Shown: positions 18,264 to 26,866 of the stretch, piece after piece
Layout of the letters: the number at the start of each line of letters is the position of its first letter
Position numbering within the stretch: position 1 is the stretch's first letter
Source of the DNA: JANNNF01 sp963772935
GTDB lineage: Bacteria > Pseudomonadota > Alphaproteobacteria > Rhodobacterales > Rhodobacteraceae
Assembly: GCA_963772935.1 (NCBI GenBank)
Contig: CAVYZK010000009.1
Location: 1,497,946 to 1,561,945 of the forward strand
DNA: 64,000 nucleotides
Direction: 5' to 3'
The notes under the pieces: generated by a model
Databases searched by the model: none
Told to the model about the DNA's origin: nothing
What the model saw: only the letters and a program-made list of their open reading frames with translations
Translations under genes and position numbers: made by a program

Positions 18264-19430
18264 TCAGACGGCCTTTTTCAGCGCCTCGATCAGATCGGTC
18301 TTTTCCCATGAGAAACCGCCGTCCGCCTCGGGCGCGCGGCCAAAGTGGCCGTAGGCCGAAGTGCGCGCGTAGATCGGCTTCGTAAGCTCCAGATGGGTGC
18401 GGATGCCGCGCGGGGTCAGGTCCATGCACTGGGCCACGGCGCGTTCGATCTGGGCAGCTTCGACCTTGCCGGTGCCATGGGTGTCAACATAGATCGACAG
18501 CGGTTTGGCGACGCCGATCGCATAGCTGACCTGCAGGGTACAACGATCCGCCAGACCCGCCGCCACCACGTTTTTCGCCAGATAGCGGGCGGCATAGGCG
18601 GCGGAACGGTCAACTTTGGTCGGATCCTTGCCGGAAAATGCGCCGCCACCATGCGGGGCAGCCCCACCATAGGTATCGACGATGATCTTGCGCCCGGTCA
18701 GGCCCGCATCCCCATCAGGGCCGCCGATCACGAAGGTGCCGGTCGGGTTGACCCACCATTCGGTGGCCTCGGTGATCCAGCCCGAGGGCAGGATTTCGCG
18801 GATATAGGGTTCCACGATGGCGCGGATATCGTCGGAATTCTGGCTTTCCAGCGCGTGCTGGGTCGATAGCACGATCGACGTCACCTCAACCGGCTTGCCG
18901 CCCTCATAACGCAGCGAAAGCTGCGATTTGGCGTCGGGGCGCAGGGTGGGCTGTTCGCCGGATTTGCGCACCTCGGCCAGACGGCGCAGGATGGCATGGG
19001 CGTACTGGATCGGCGCGGGCATCAGTTCCGGTGTCTCGCGGCAGGCATAGCCGAACATGATGCCCTGATCGCCCGCCCCGTCGCGGTCCACGCCCTGGGC
19101 GATATGGGCGGATTGTTTGTGCAGATAGTTCTGCACCTTCAGGGTGTTCCAGTGGAACTCGTCCTGTTCGTAGCCAATGTCCTTGACGCAGCCCCGGACG
19201 ATATCCTCGACCCGGTCCATCATCGACTTCAGCGCCTTCTTGTCGGACAGGCCGACCTCGCCGCCGACGATGACCCGGCCCGTGGTGGCGAAGGTTTCGC
19301 AGGCCACCCGTGCGTTGGGTTCCTCGGTCAGGAAGGCATCCAGCACGGCGTCCGATACACGGTCGCAGAGTTTATCGGGATGCCCCTCGGAAACGGATTC
19401 CGAGGTGAAGACATAGCTGTCGCGGGTCAT
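18264..19430 (-). CDS. metK: S-adenosylmethionine synthetase
   Basis: A 388-residue enzyme forming S-adenosylmethionine from methionine and ATP. It begins SYVFTSESVSEGHPDKLCDR (ATP-binding histidine in GHPDK), contains GAGDQGIMFGYA (the methionine/ATP signature GAGDQG) and GGGAFSGKDPTKVDRSAAY, the second family signature. Length fits. Because of a one-base error in lnt the frame runs on from lnt without a stop, which would suggest a fused protein; the ATG used is the true start, with its ribosome site inside the SAM/SAH riboswitch directly upstream. Confidence 0.96.
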   Translation of the reverse strand: MTRDSYVFTSESVSEGHPDKLCDRVSDAVLDAFLTEEPNARVACETFATTGRVIVGGEVGLSDKKALKSMMDRVEDIVRGCVKDIGYEQDEFHWNTLKVQNYLHKQSAHIAQGVDRDGAGDQGIMFGYACRETPELMPAPIQYAHAILRRLAEVRKSGEQPTLRPDAKSQLSLRYEGGKPVEVTSIVLSTQHALESQNSDDIRAIVEPYIREILPSGWITEATEWWVNPTGTFVIGGPDGDAGLTGRKIIVDTYGGAAPHGGGAFSGKDPTKVDRSAAYAARYLAKNVVAAGLADRCTLQVSYAIGVAKPLSIYVDTHGTGKVEAAQIERAVAQCMDLTPRGIRTHLELTKPIYARTSAYGHFGRAPEADGGFSWEKTDLIEALKKAV

Positions 19431-19436
19431 GGGACG

Positions 19437-19482
19437 TGCTCCGTTTGGGGTATCCGCGTCACGCCAGGAAGCCGTTGTGACC
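19437..19482 (-). promoter_or_regulatory. SAM/SAH riboswitch in metK leader
   Basis: Read on the minus strand, GGTCACAACGGCTTCCTGG followed by CGTGAC is nearly identical to the described SAM/SAH aptamer core, and GGAGCA ends it. The GTCAC/GTGAC arms form the stem, and the GGAGCA part, which pairs into the loop as a pseudoknot, also contains the metK Shine-Dalgarno sequence about seven bases before the ATG. Ligand binding is therefore expected to shut off translation of metK. The class is known mainly from Rhodobacterales metK leaders, which fits the host. Confidence 0.92.
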
Positions 19483-19497
19483 GGGTTATTGCCCTGC

Positions 19498-19526
19498 CCT
19501 AGTCTTGGCGCGCAGCCAGAGGTCAA
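19498..19526 (-). promoter_or_regulatory. Putative promoter for metK
   Basis: On the minus strand TTGACC (19521-19526) and ACTAGG (19498-19503) are separated by 17 bases and lie just upstream of the SAM/SAH riboswitch, overlapping the end of lnt. The position is right for a transcript that starts about ten bases before the aptamer. The -10 hexamer is weak. Confidence 0.45.
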
Positions 19527-20981
19527 GCCGTGGGGCGGGGTTTGCGCCGGAAGGTGACCAATGCGAGTCCCGCCAGCAACACCAGCAGCGGGGCCTCGCC
19601 CCATCGGGCATAGGGCGTCGGCGGCAGGGCGGCAGGCAGGGTGGTGTCCAGCGCGCCCATGGTGCCGAAGGGCAGGCTGGCACGCACGCGGCCATGGGCG
19701 TCGATCACCTCTGTCACCCCGGTATTGGCGACGCGGATCAGCGGCAGGCCTTGTTCGATGCTGCGCAAGCTGCGCCTGCGCTGCGTGCTGGAACGGGCCG
19801 CTGCGCACCCCGAACCACGCGTCATTGGTGATCTGCAAAATCCAGCCGGCCCGCTCCGGTGCGGCGCGCAGGTCTTGGGGGAACACGGCCTCATAGCAGA
19901 TCAGCGGCAGCACCTTGCCCAAGGGGCCAAGGTCCAGCACTGCCGCCCCCTGCCCCGCCGAATAGCTGTTGCCAGACCGGGCGGCAAAGGCGGTCAGGCC
20001 AAACCAGTCCTGCGCCAGATCACCGAAGGGGATGTATTCGCCAAAGGGCACAAGGTGGTGTTTGTCATAGGTTTGGGTGATTGCGCCCTGCCCCTGCACC
20101 ACGCGCAGGGAATTCCAGAACCGCTGGCCATCCACCCGCTGAATGCCAACCGCCACGGGGCGGCCCCCCGAGGCATCGGTGATCAGGGCGGCCACCTCGG
20201 GGTAATCCTCGAACAGGTACGGGATCGCGGTTTCCGGCCAGATCGTCAGGTCGGCCACCGGGGCCTTGGCGGTCATTTCCAACTGGCGGTCAAGATAGGT
20301 ACGGGCGCGCGAGGCATCCCATTTCAGGTGCTGTTCGGCATTGGGCTGCACAAGGCGCAGGGTGGTGGGCAGGTCGGGCGGCAGCGGGGTGGACAGCCGC
20401 CATTGGCCGCCAAGCGCTGCCAGGGCCAGCAGGCTGAGGCCTGCGATGGTGCCGGGCATGCGTGATGCGACAGGCAGGCTGGCGGCCAGCAGGGTCAGCA
20501 GGGTCAGGCCGGTGGGGCCAATGTAGGCCGCCGCCTGATCCACTGGGGTGCCGATCCAGATATGGCCCGGGGTCGCCCATGGAAACCCGGTCAAGACGTA
20601 GCCGCGCGCAAGTTCGGCAAGGGTCAGGGTCAGCGCGAAGGATATGGCCGGGTGGCGTGTGCGGGTGGTCGCATAGCCTGCGGCGGCCCAGAACAGCGCG
20701 AGGCCAAAGGCAAGGAACACCAGCGCGAAGGGGGCCATCCAGGCATAGGTTTCGGCGTCGATCAGGAAGGGTTCAATGATCCACGACAGGGCAAGGGCGA
20801 AATACCCCGCCCCGCCAAACCATGCGGCCCATGTGGGGCGGCCTGACGTGGTGACGCGCCAGATCAGCCCGGCAAAGGCAACAAACGACAGGAACCACAG
20901 CCCCCACGGGGCTTGGCCAAGGGCCGCGACCGCCCCAAGCACAAAGGCCAAGGCAGCCTCTCGAGTCAGCGTGGATCGCAC
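19523..20981 (-). CDS. lnt: Apolipoprotein N-acyltransferase, one frameshift
   Basis: About 485 residues after repair; it adds the third acyl chain to lipoproteins in the inner membrane. The N-terminal half has about six to seven hydrophobic helices (from LAFVLGAVAALGQAPWG onward), followed by a carbon-nitrogen hydrolase domain with the catalytic triad in WPETAIPYLFE (Glu), YDKHHLVPFGEY (Lys) and CYEAVFP (Cys). After RSGPFQH the frame shifts near 19771 (one extra base); the remainder, LRSIEQGLPLIRVANTGVTE, is in another frame. The GTG start lies three bases after the corC stop. The gene is essential in most Gram-negatives. Confidence 0.9.
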
Positions 20982-20984
20982 CTG

Positions 20985-21902
20985 TCAGTCCGCTGCTGTG
21001 GGGGAGTCTTTGGCCGCCTCGGCAGCCCCGGGCAGGCGCACCCGCAGGCGTTTGATGCGGCGGGGGTCGGCATCGACGATCTCGATCTCGGCCCCGCTTT
21101 CATGCGTCACCACCTCGCCGCGCACCGGCACCCGGCCAATGCGCAGAAAGACCAGACCGCCGAGGGTGTCGATCTCCTCATCCTCGTCATCGGTGCGCAG
21201 CTTGACGCCCAACGCGGCCTCCAACTCCTCCAGCGGCGCTGTACTTTGGGCAAGGAACACGCCGGGGCGTTCCTCTTTCCACAAAGCGCCTTCTTCCTCG
21301 TCGTGTTCGTCCTCGATCTCGCCGATGATGGTCTCGATCAGGTCTTCGATGGTGACCAGCCCGTCAACCCCACCATATTCGTCGATCACCAGCGCCATAT
21401 GCACCCGGTCTTTCTGCATCTTTTGCAGCAAGACCCCGACCGGCATCGACGGCGGCGCATAGAGAACCGGGCGCAGCAGGCGTTTCAGCGAAAACCGCCC
21501 CGTCGCCCCAAACCCGTGCTGCAAGGCCAGATCCTTCAGCAGCACCAGCCCCTGCGGATGGTCCAGCGTGCCCTTGTAGACCGGCACGCGGCTGAAGCCA
21601 TGCTGGCGGAACACCTCAACCAGTTCCTCGCGGCCAATGTCCATCGGCACGGCGACAATCTCGATCTTTGGCACCGCCACATCATCGACCCGCAAGCGGC
21701 GCAAGGCCCCAAGGCCGGGAATGGCCGAGGTGCCCACCTGCCCGGCAGGGGCTGTGGCCCCGGCATCGCCAGACCCGTCATTCGAGGGAGAAAACGCCGA
21801 AAGGATTCGGCCAAAGAAACCGCGTGACGCGGCCTCGCCAGAGTCGGGTTCGGTCAGATCAGCGCCCGGCGCTGCATTTGACCCGTCGTTGCTACTGCCC
21901 AT
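20985..21902 (-). CDS. CorC/HlyC-type CBS domain protein
   Basis: A 305-residue cytosolic protein with two CBS domains (about residues 75-200; PKIEIVAVPMD, FSRVPVYKGTLDHPQGLVLLKDL, MALVIDEYGGVDGLVTIEDLIE) and a C-terminal CorC_HlyC transporter-associated domain. Relatives are called CorC/YbeX or hemolysin C and are linked to magnesium/cobalt export and ribosome fitness. The N-terminal 60 residues are polar and low in complexity. The start has AAGGA upstream. It lies between ybeY and lnt, its usual place in this conserved cluster. Confidence 0.9.
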   Translation of the reverse strand: MGSSNDGSNAAPGADLTEPDSGEAASRGFFGRILSAFSPSNDGSGDAGATAPAGQVGTSAIPGLGALRRLRVDDVAVPKIEIVAVPMDIGREELVEVFRQHGFSRVPVYKGTLDHPQGLVLLKDLALQHGFGATGRFSLKRLLRPVLYAPPSMPVGVLLQKMQKDRVHMALVIDEYGGVDGLVTIEDLIETIIGEIEDEHDEEEGALWKEERPGVFLAQSTAPLEELEAALGVKLRTDDEDEEIDTLGGLVFLRIGRVPVRGEVVTHESGAEIEIVDADPRRIKRLRVRLPGAAEAAKDSPTAAD

Positions 21903-21942
21903 TGGTCCTTTATCCGGAAGGCATCCCTGTTGGGATACGGTG

Positions 21943-22446
21943 TCAGTATGGGTCAGAAACCCCGAGGGTTGCAAGTATCCGCACCTCGGTGGCCTCCATC
22001 AGATCGCCATCGGCGTCGTTGATGTGGTCATAACCCAGCAAATGCAAAATTCCATGAACCACCAGATGGGTCACATGATCGGCCATCGGCTTGCCCTGTG
22101 CGGCGGCCTCGGCCTTGCAGGTGTCATAGGCGATGGCGATATCGCCAAGGGATTCGGGATCGTCGGCAGGGCCAGGTTCGGGCGCTGCGGGCGCAGTGCC
22201 GGGCATATCCGCAGCGCGTTCGTCGGAGGGCCAGCTTAGCACATTGGTTGGTTGCGGCTTACCCCGGAAATCAGCGTTCAGGGTGGCGATGCGCGCATCA
22301 TCGCAGGCCATGATGCACAGGGTGAAACCTACGAGGCCAAGGTTCAGCGCGGCCAAGGTGGCAAGCGCCGCAGGTTCGGCAAGGGCTGTCAGACCAAATT
22401 CCTCCCACCGGGGGTCTTCGATCACGATTTCAACGATTGGGTCCAT
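21943..22446 (-). CDS. ybeY: Endoribonuclease YbeY (rRNA maturation factor)
   Basis: A 167-residue zinc-dependent RNase needed for 16S rRNA 3' maturation and ribosome quality control. The zinc motif HGILHLLGYDH (H-x3-H-x5-H) and the upstream LNADFRGKPQPTNVLSWP segment are diagnostic. A polar, Pro/Ala-rich loop (about residues 78-95) is an insertion common in Rhodobacterales. It lies between phoH and corC on the same strand with short gaps. Confidence 0.95.
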   Translation of the reverse strand: MDPIVEIVIEDPRWEEFGLTALAEPAALATLAALNLGLVGFTLCIMACDDARIATLNADFRGKPQPTNVLSWPSDERAADMPGTAPAAPEPGPADDPESLGDIAIAYDTCKAEAAAQGKPMADHVTHLVVHGILHLLGYDHINDADGDLMEATEVRILATLGVSDPY

Positions 22447-22503
22447 CAGCGCGCCATACGCGGGGCTGCGACCAGCGGCAAGGGGGCCACTGGTCGCGGA
22501 AGG

Positions 22504-23520
22504 TCAGATATTTGACGGATCGTCGGCCTCATAGGCCTCGATGATGCGGGCGACCAGCGGGTGGCGGACCACATCCTTCGAGGTGAAGTAGTTGAACGAA
22601 CACCCCTTTACCCCGGCCAGAATGCGTTCGGCATCCTTCAACCCCGACGGCACCCCGCGCGGCAGGTCGATCTGGGTGCGGTCGCCGGTGATCACCATGC
22701 GACTGCCTTCGCCAAGACGGGTCAGGAACATCTTCATCTGCATGGTGGTCGCATTCTGGGCCTCATCCAACACCACAAAGGCGTTCGACAGCGTGCGCCC
22801 GCGCATGAAGGCCAGCGGGGCGATTTCGATCCGCTTTTCCTCCAGCATCTTTTGTACCTGCTTGGCCGGCAGGAAATCGTTCAGCGCGTCATAGAGCGGC
22901 TGCATATAGGGATCGACCTTTTCCTTCATGTCGCCGGGAAGGAACCCCAACCGCTCCCCCGCCTCAACCGCAGGACGGCTGAGGATGATCTTTTCCACCG
23001 CCCCCGATAGGAACATCGTCACACCCACGGCCACCGCCAGATAGGTCTTGCCGGTGCCTGCAGGGCCGATGCCAAAGCCCAGTTCATTGGCGAACAGGTT
23101 GGCGACATAGGCCTTTTGGGCCTCGGTCCGGGGTTCGATGGGGCGTTTGCGGGTCCGCAGCTCAACCCCGGGCTTGAACATCTCAATCTGCTCGCCATCG
23201 GCGCGCAAGGCATCAGGCATCGGGCGGCCCATCCGCATCGCGCCGTCAATGTCGCCCGCCGCCACGCCGCGCCCTGATTCGAGCCGCGCGTAAAGACCTC
23301 GCAACACAGCCGCCGCCTGCTCCCGTGCGCCCTTGTCCCCGATCACAGCCAGCCGGTTGCCCCGGCGCAGGATGTGAACCCCCATCTGATGCTCAACCTG
23401 TGCCAGATTGCGGTCAAATTCGCCGCACAGATCAATCAACAAGCGGTTGTCGGGAAATTCGAGAACAGTTTCCACCATATCCTCGGGACGAGTCGGGGGG
23501 GTCAGCGCGCTGATGCCCAA
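22504..23520 (-). CDS. PhoH family ATPase (PhoH-like, YbeZ type)
   Basis: A 338-residue P-loop protein of the PhoH/YbeZ family, a partner of YbeY in RNA handling. Walker A is GPAGTGKTYLAVA, Walker B AFVVLDEAQNAT, with SRPAVEAGERLGFLPGD and MVITGDRTQIDLP also conserved; a KH-like N-terminal part precedes. I start it at a TTG six bases after an AAGGAG site, giving the N-terminus LGISALTPPTRPED; the nearest ATG (MVETVLEF) would shorten it by about 14 residues. It is the first gene of the phoH-ybeY-corC-lnt series. Confidence 0.93.
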   Translation of the reverse strand: MGISALTPPTRPEDMVETVLEFPDNRLLIDLCGEFDRNLAQVEHQMGVHILRRGNRLAVIGDKGAREQAAAVLRGLYARLESGRGVAAGDIDGAMRMGRPMPDALRADGEQIEMFKPGVELRTRKRPIEPRTEAQKAYVANLFANELGFGIGPAGTGKTYLAVAVGVTMFLSGAVEKIILSRPAVEAGERLGFLPGDMKEKVDPYMQPLYDALNDFLPAKQVQKMLEEKRIEIAPLAFMRGRTLSNAFVVLDEAQNATTMQMKMFLTRLGEGSRMVITGDRTQIDLPRGVPSGLKDAERILAGVKGCSFNYFTSKDVVRHPLVARIIEAYEADDPSNI

Positions 23521-23694
23521 AGGGATCTCCTTGTGATGTGAAGCCCAGTTTTTAGTCGTGCCGTGCCTTAAGTTTGTGCCCTGTCCCCGCATCTGGCAAG
23601 GGTCTTCGTGGGTCACACAAAGTGTTGCGCAGTTTCGCGCAGGTTTCGTGACAGAAACGCCCAAACCATGGTCACAATATGGATACGGCAACGC

Positions 23695-23726
23695 AAAAAG
23701 GCCATGGCGGGTGCCATGGCCTTTTT
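23695..23726. terminator. Bidirectional intrinsic terminator
   Basis: AAAAAGGCCATGGC (23695-23708) and GCCATGGCCTTTTT (23713-23726) form a perfect 14-bp stem with a four-base loop and T/A tracts at both ends. It follows the lipoprotein gene on the minus strand and separates the lipoprotein-OmpA pair from phoH. Confidence 0.92.
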
Positions 23727-23748
23727 CGATTTCTGCAAGGCCCGCAGA

Positions 23749-24144
23749 TTACTGCGTCACCACCTTGCGCTTGATCACCACCGTCTTGATGCCATGGCCG
23801 GACACGCGGTCCTGAATGCCTTCACTGCCAGACTGGTAGTCGCGGATCACGGTTCCCGGTGGGAAGCGGTTGTTGCAGATCGGCAGGCCCGAGGCCGGGT
23901 CGTAACGCGGGCTGGAATAGCCTTCCAGACCGTCGTCGATGATCCAGTTCTGGCAGCCATCGGGGTCATAGGCGATGGCCGCGCGGCCATTCACCAGAAC
24001 GCCGGTATCGCGGCCCTGATCCTGCCCGGTGGCAATGATCGAATTTGACCCGGTGTAGCGTTGCGTGCCTTCGAACGATTCCGTGCAGGCCGTGACCAGC
24101 AGGATGGACGCCAAGGATGCGCCGATTTTGAAACCATATGTCAT
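23749..24144 (-). CDS. Lipoprotein with Cys-flanked DGC-LEGY-PxxGxPxC block
   Basis: A 131-residue lipoprotein: the signal ends LLVTAC, with C20 as the likely acylated residue. Residues 62-90 read D-G-C-x2-W-x2-D-x-G-L-E-G-Y-x2-P-R-x2-P-x2-G-x-P-x-C and align without gaps to residues 53-81 of the OmpA-like protein encoded immediately upstream, with about 16 identical positions. The two Cys could form a disulfide in the periplasm. The C-terminal part is basic (GIKTVVIKRKVV). I recognise no named domain. It starts five bases after the OmpA-like gene and ends at a strong terminator. Confidence 0.8.
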   Translation of the reverse strand: MTYGFKIGASLASILLVTACTESFEGTQRYTGSNSIIATGQDQGRDTGVLVNGRAAIAYDPDGCQNWIIDDGLEGYSSPRYDPASGLPICNNRFPPGTVIRDYQSGSEGIQDRVSGHGIKTVVIKRKVVTQ

Positions 24145-24149
24145 GTCTA

Positions 24150-24734
24150 TCACCACCTGTAGCAAACGACTTCGACGCGACGGTTCTTTTGCATGCCCGC
24201 AGCGGAGCTGTTGGATGCAAGAGGCTGCCGTTCGCCAAAGCCAAGCTGCCGTTCAACCGGTGCGCCGACCGACCGGGCCACATCGCCCACGGCTTTGGCC
24301 CGGCGCTGCGACAGCGACATGTTGTATTCATCCGACGCGCGGCTGTCGGTATGGCCATAGATGGCATACCCGAAGGCCCCGGCGCTGCGGAAGAAGTCCG
24401 ACAGATACTGACGCCCGCTTGAGGTCAGCTTGGCACTGTCCGTTGCAAACAGCGTGTCAGTGTTCTGCACAAGGCAGGTGTTTGCCTTCAGACAGACTGG
24501 CTTGCCGGTTTGCGGGTTGCGGCGTGGCACCATGTAGCCTTCAAGCCCGCCATCTGCCCACCAGTGCATGCAGCCGTCGTCATCGACCCACACGCCCCAT
24601 TCAATCTGGCCGGTGACTTTTGGCCCGTCCTGAGCCATCACCTCCGTTGTCATTGTCAGCGTCGCGCCGAGCAGGCTGGCGGCAACAACCAACCCCCTGA
24701 ACACGTTACGCACAGCTTTGGAATAGCGTTCCAC
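24150..24734 (-). CDS. OmpA-family protein with Cys-flanked block
   Basis: A 194-residue periplasmic protein with an export signal (cleavage likely after TTEVMA), the Cys block at residues 53-81 shared with the lipoprotein next door, and a C-terminal OmpA-like peptidoglycan-binding domain (about 90-192) with the signature YGHTDSRASDEYNMSLSQRRAKAV and NRRVEVVCY. It has no beta-barrel, so it is probably a soluble or lipoprotein-associated peptidoglycan binder. The start is GTG after a GGGGG run; an internal ATG would cut the signal. Co-transcribed with the lipoprotein gene. Confidence 0.85.
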   Translation of the reverse strand: MERYSKAVRNVFRGLVVAASLLGATLTMTTEVMAQDGPKVTGQIEWGVWVDDDGCMHWWADGGLEGYMVPRRNPQTGKPVCLKANTCLVQNTDTLFATDSAKLTSSGRQYLSDFFRSAGAFGYAIYGHTDSRASDEYNMSLSQRRAKAVGDVARSVGAPVERQLGFGERQPLASNSSAAGMQKNRRVEVVCYRW

Positions 24735-24920
24735 AGCCCGAGCCCCCTTACATTACTTGCAGACATCCCTTGGCAAAGGATTGCCGTCCCGAAAATGTGA
24801 AGTAAAGCAGAATCTTAGGGGATTTTGTCATTTATGTGGCGTTTCGTTCACTCTGGGGAACCAGATGTGGTAGAAACCCGGTCATTGTGGCCAGACCGGC
24901 AACAATGTTCAACCTGTGGA

Positions 24921-26234
24921 TTAAACGGAAATTCGTTCTGCTGACAAAGAGTTCGACGCCGAAGTTAACACACGCACCCGCACCAACTCTCCCACCCGGC
25001 CTTGTGGGTCAAAAACATGCACGGCGTGCAGGTGATCTGACTTGCCGACCATCTGCCCCGGCAGCCGTCCCGCCTTTTCGTACAGCACCCCAACCTGTCG
25101 CCCGACCATGGATTCCTGCACCTCGCGTTGCTGCGTGGCGATCAGCGCCTGCAAGGCGTGCAGGCGGGCATCGGCGATGTCCGTCGCCACGGGCGCTTTT
25201 TCCGCCGCAGGCGTACCCGGACGGGCCGAGTATTTGAAGCAATAGGCCGCGCCATAGCCCACGGCCCGCACCAAGGCCATGGTGTCTTCGAAATCCTGAT
25301 CCGTCTCTCCCGGAAAGCCGACGATGAAATCGGACGAAAGCAGGATATCAGGCCGCACCGCCCGAAACCGGTCGATCAGCGCCATATACTGTGCCGCCGT
25401 ATGTTTGCGGTTCATCGCCTTCAGAATGCGGTCGGACCCCGATTGCACCGGCAGATGCAGATAGGGCATCAGGGCGGGCAGGTCGCCATGGGCCGCAATA
25501 AGATCGTCTTCCATGTCATTGGGATGGCTGGTCATATAGCGGATACGGTCCAGCCCCGGCACCTCGGCCAAGGCCCGGATCAACCGCGCCAGCCCCCACG
25601 CGCCCCCCGCCCCGGCCCCATGATAGGCATTCACGTTCTGGCCCAGCAGGGTGATGTCGCGCACGCCGCGCGATACCAGATCGCGCGCTTCGGCAAGCAA
25701 GCGGTCCACCGGGCGGCTGACCTCGGACCCACGGGTATAGGGCACCACGCAAAAGGCGCAGAACTTGTCGCAGCCTTCCTGCACGGTCAGAAAGGCGCTT
25801 GGCCCCCGCATCGAACGCGGCGCGGGCAGATGGTCGAATTTATCCTCGGGCGGGAAATCGGTATCGACGACCTGCCCCTTGGTCTTCACCATTTCCGGCA
25901 AACGGTGATAGCTTTGCGGCCCCACCACCAGATCGACCAAAGGCATCCGACGCAAAATCTCGGCCCCTTCGGCTTGCGCGACACAGCCCGCGACCCCCAC
26001 CTTCAGATCCGGGTTCGCGGCCTTCAGGGGGCGCAGACGGCCAAGGTCGGAATACAGTTTATCCGCCGCCTTTTCGCGGATGTGGCAGGTGTTCAGCAGC
26101 ACCATATCGGCGTCTTCGATCACATCCGTGGTCACATAGCCCTCGGCCCCAAGGGATTCGACCATGCGTTCGGAATCGTAGACGTTCATCTGGCAGCCAT
26201 AGGTCTTGATGAACAGCTTCTTGGCCTGCGACAT
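24921..26234 (-). CDS. miaB: tRNA-2-methylthio-N6-dimethylallyladenosine synthase
   Basis: A 437-residue radical-SAM methylthiotransferase acting on i6A37 of tRNAs. The UPF0004 domain cysteines are in KTYGCQMNVYDS, LLNTCHIREKA and GVAGCVAQAEG. The radical-SAM motif is CDKFCAFC, and a TRAM domain follows at the C-terminus (GVLYEKAG...ELVRVRV). MSQAKKLFIKTYGC is the natural start; the open frame upstream overlaps the GFA gene and is not coding. It belongs to the conserved miaB-phoH-ybeY neighbourhood but here is separated from phoH by two envelope genes. Confidence 0.95.
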   Translation of the reverse strand: MSQAKKLFIKTYGCQMNVYDSERMVESLGAEGYVTTDVIEDADMVLLNTCHIREKAADKLYSDLGRLRPLKAANPDLKVGVAGCVAQAEGAEILRRMPLVDLVVGPQSYHRLPEMVKTKGQVVDTDFPPEDKFDHLPAPRSMRGPSAFLTVQEGCDKFCAFCVVPYTRGSEVSRPVDRLLAEARDLVSRGVRDITLLGQNVNAYHGAGAGGAWGLARLIRALAEVPGLDRIRYMTSHPNDMEDDLIAAHGDLPALMPYLHLPVQSGSDRILKAMNRKHTAAQYMALIDRFRAVRPDILLSSDFIVGFPGETDQDFEDTMALVRAVGYGAAYCFKYSARPGTPAAEKAPVATDIADARLHALQALIATQQREVQESMVGRQVGVLYEKAGRLPGQMVGKSDHLHAVHVFDPQGRVGELVRVRVLTSASNSLSAERISV

Positions 26235-26308
26235 GGCGGTGCCCTTGATGATCGGTGCGGCAAGCCCTGCCTTTACACGTAAAGACGGGGCCTGTGCAAC
26301 GTGGGCAC

Positions 26309-26686
26309 TTAAGGGTGTTGCGGCAACCCGTCGGTGATGTCGTAGAACTGCGGGCGGCCTTCGGTGCAGATATGCTTGCCGGGGGTCAGAACGGCGGGGT
26401 CGTCGAACGCGCCAGCCATGATGGACATGCGATCCTCGCCCAACGGCTCCCAGAACAGCGCCGACCCGCAGGTGCCGCAAAAGCCGCGCCGGGCGTGGGT
26501 GGATGCGGCGTACCATGTGATGCGGTCCGCCCCGGTCAGGCTGAACCCCGCCAAGGGCACCGAGGTTGCCGCATAATACAGCCCCGTCTGCCTGCGACAT
26601 TGCGAGCAATGGCAGAACGTCACCGCGCGCAGTGGCCCTTGCGTGCTGAACCGCACCGCCCCGCACAAACATCCGCCCGTCTGCAT
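26309..26686 (-). CDS. GFA family protein (Mss4-like zinc fold)
   Basis: A 125-residue protein of the GFA (glutathione-dependent formaldehyde-activating enzyme-like) family. The zinc cysteines are visible as GGCLCGAVRF, TFCHCSQCRRQTG and RGFCGTCGSALFW. Despite the family name most members are not shown to act on formaldehyde, so no substrate is assigned. The start MQTGGCLCG is the family-typical N-terminus. It lies upstream of miaB on the same strand with a 74-base gap. Confidence 0.9.
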   Translation of the reverse strand: MQTGGCLCGAVRFSTQGPLRAVTFCHCSQCRRQTGLYYAATSVPLAGFSLTGADRITWYAASTHARRGFCGTCGSALFWEPLGEDRMSIMAGAFDDPAVLTPGKHICTEGRPQFYDITDGLPQHP

Positions 26687-26866
26687 GATCCTTGGCCTTT
26701 CGTTAATCTCTGCGGGCCTAGCTTTGCAGAACCCACACCACCCGCCACCCCCGCCGCGACGTTTTGGTGACAGCGACGACGGGTCCGCATGGTTGACCTC
26801 TTGCATCGGGGCGTGGCTTGTCGCTTTGATGGAAACAATCCTGCCAATAAGGCCGCCTGCCCACCC

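Noticed and set aside
18264..20981. A single 905-codon frame that would encode an Lnt-MetK fusion protein
   Set aside because: The junction is out-of-frame lnt sequence caused by one extra base near 19771; the genuine lnt C-terminus lies in the neighbouring frame and metK has its own start, promoter and riboswitch.
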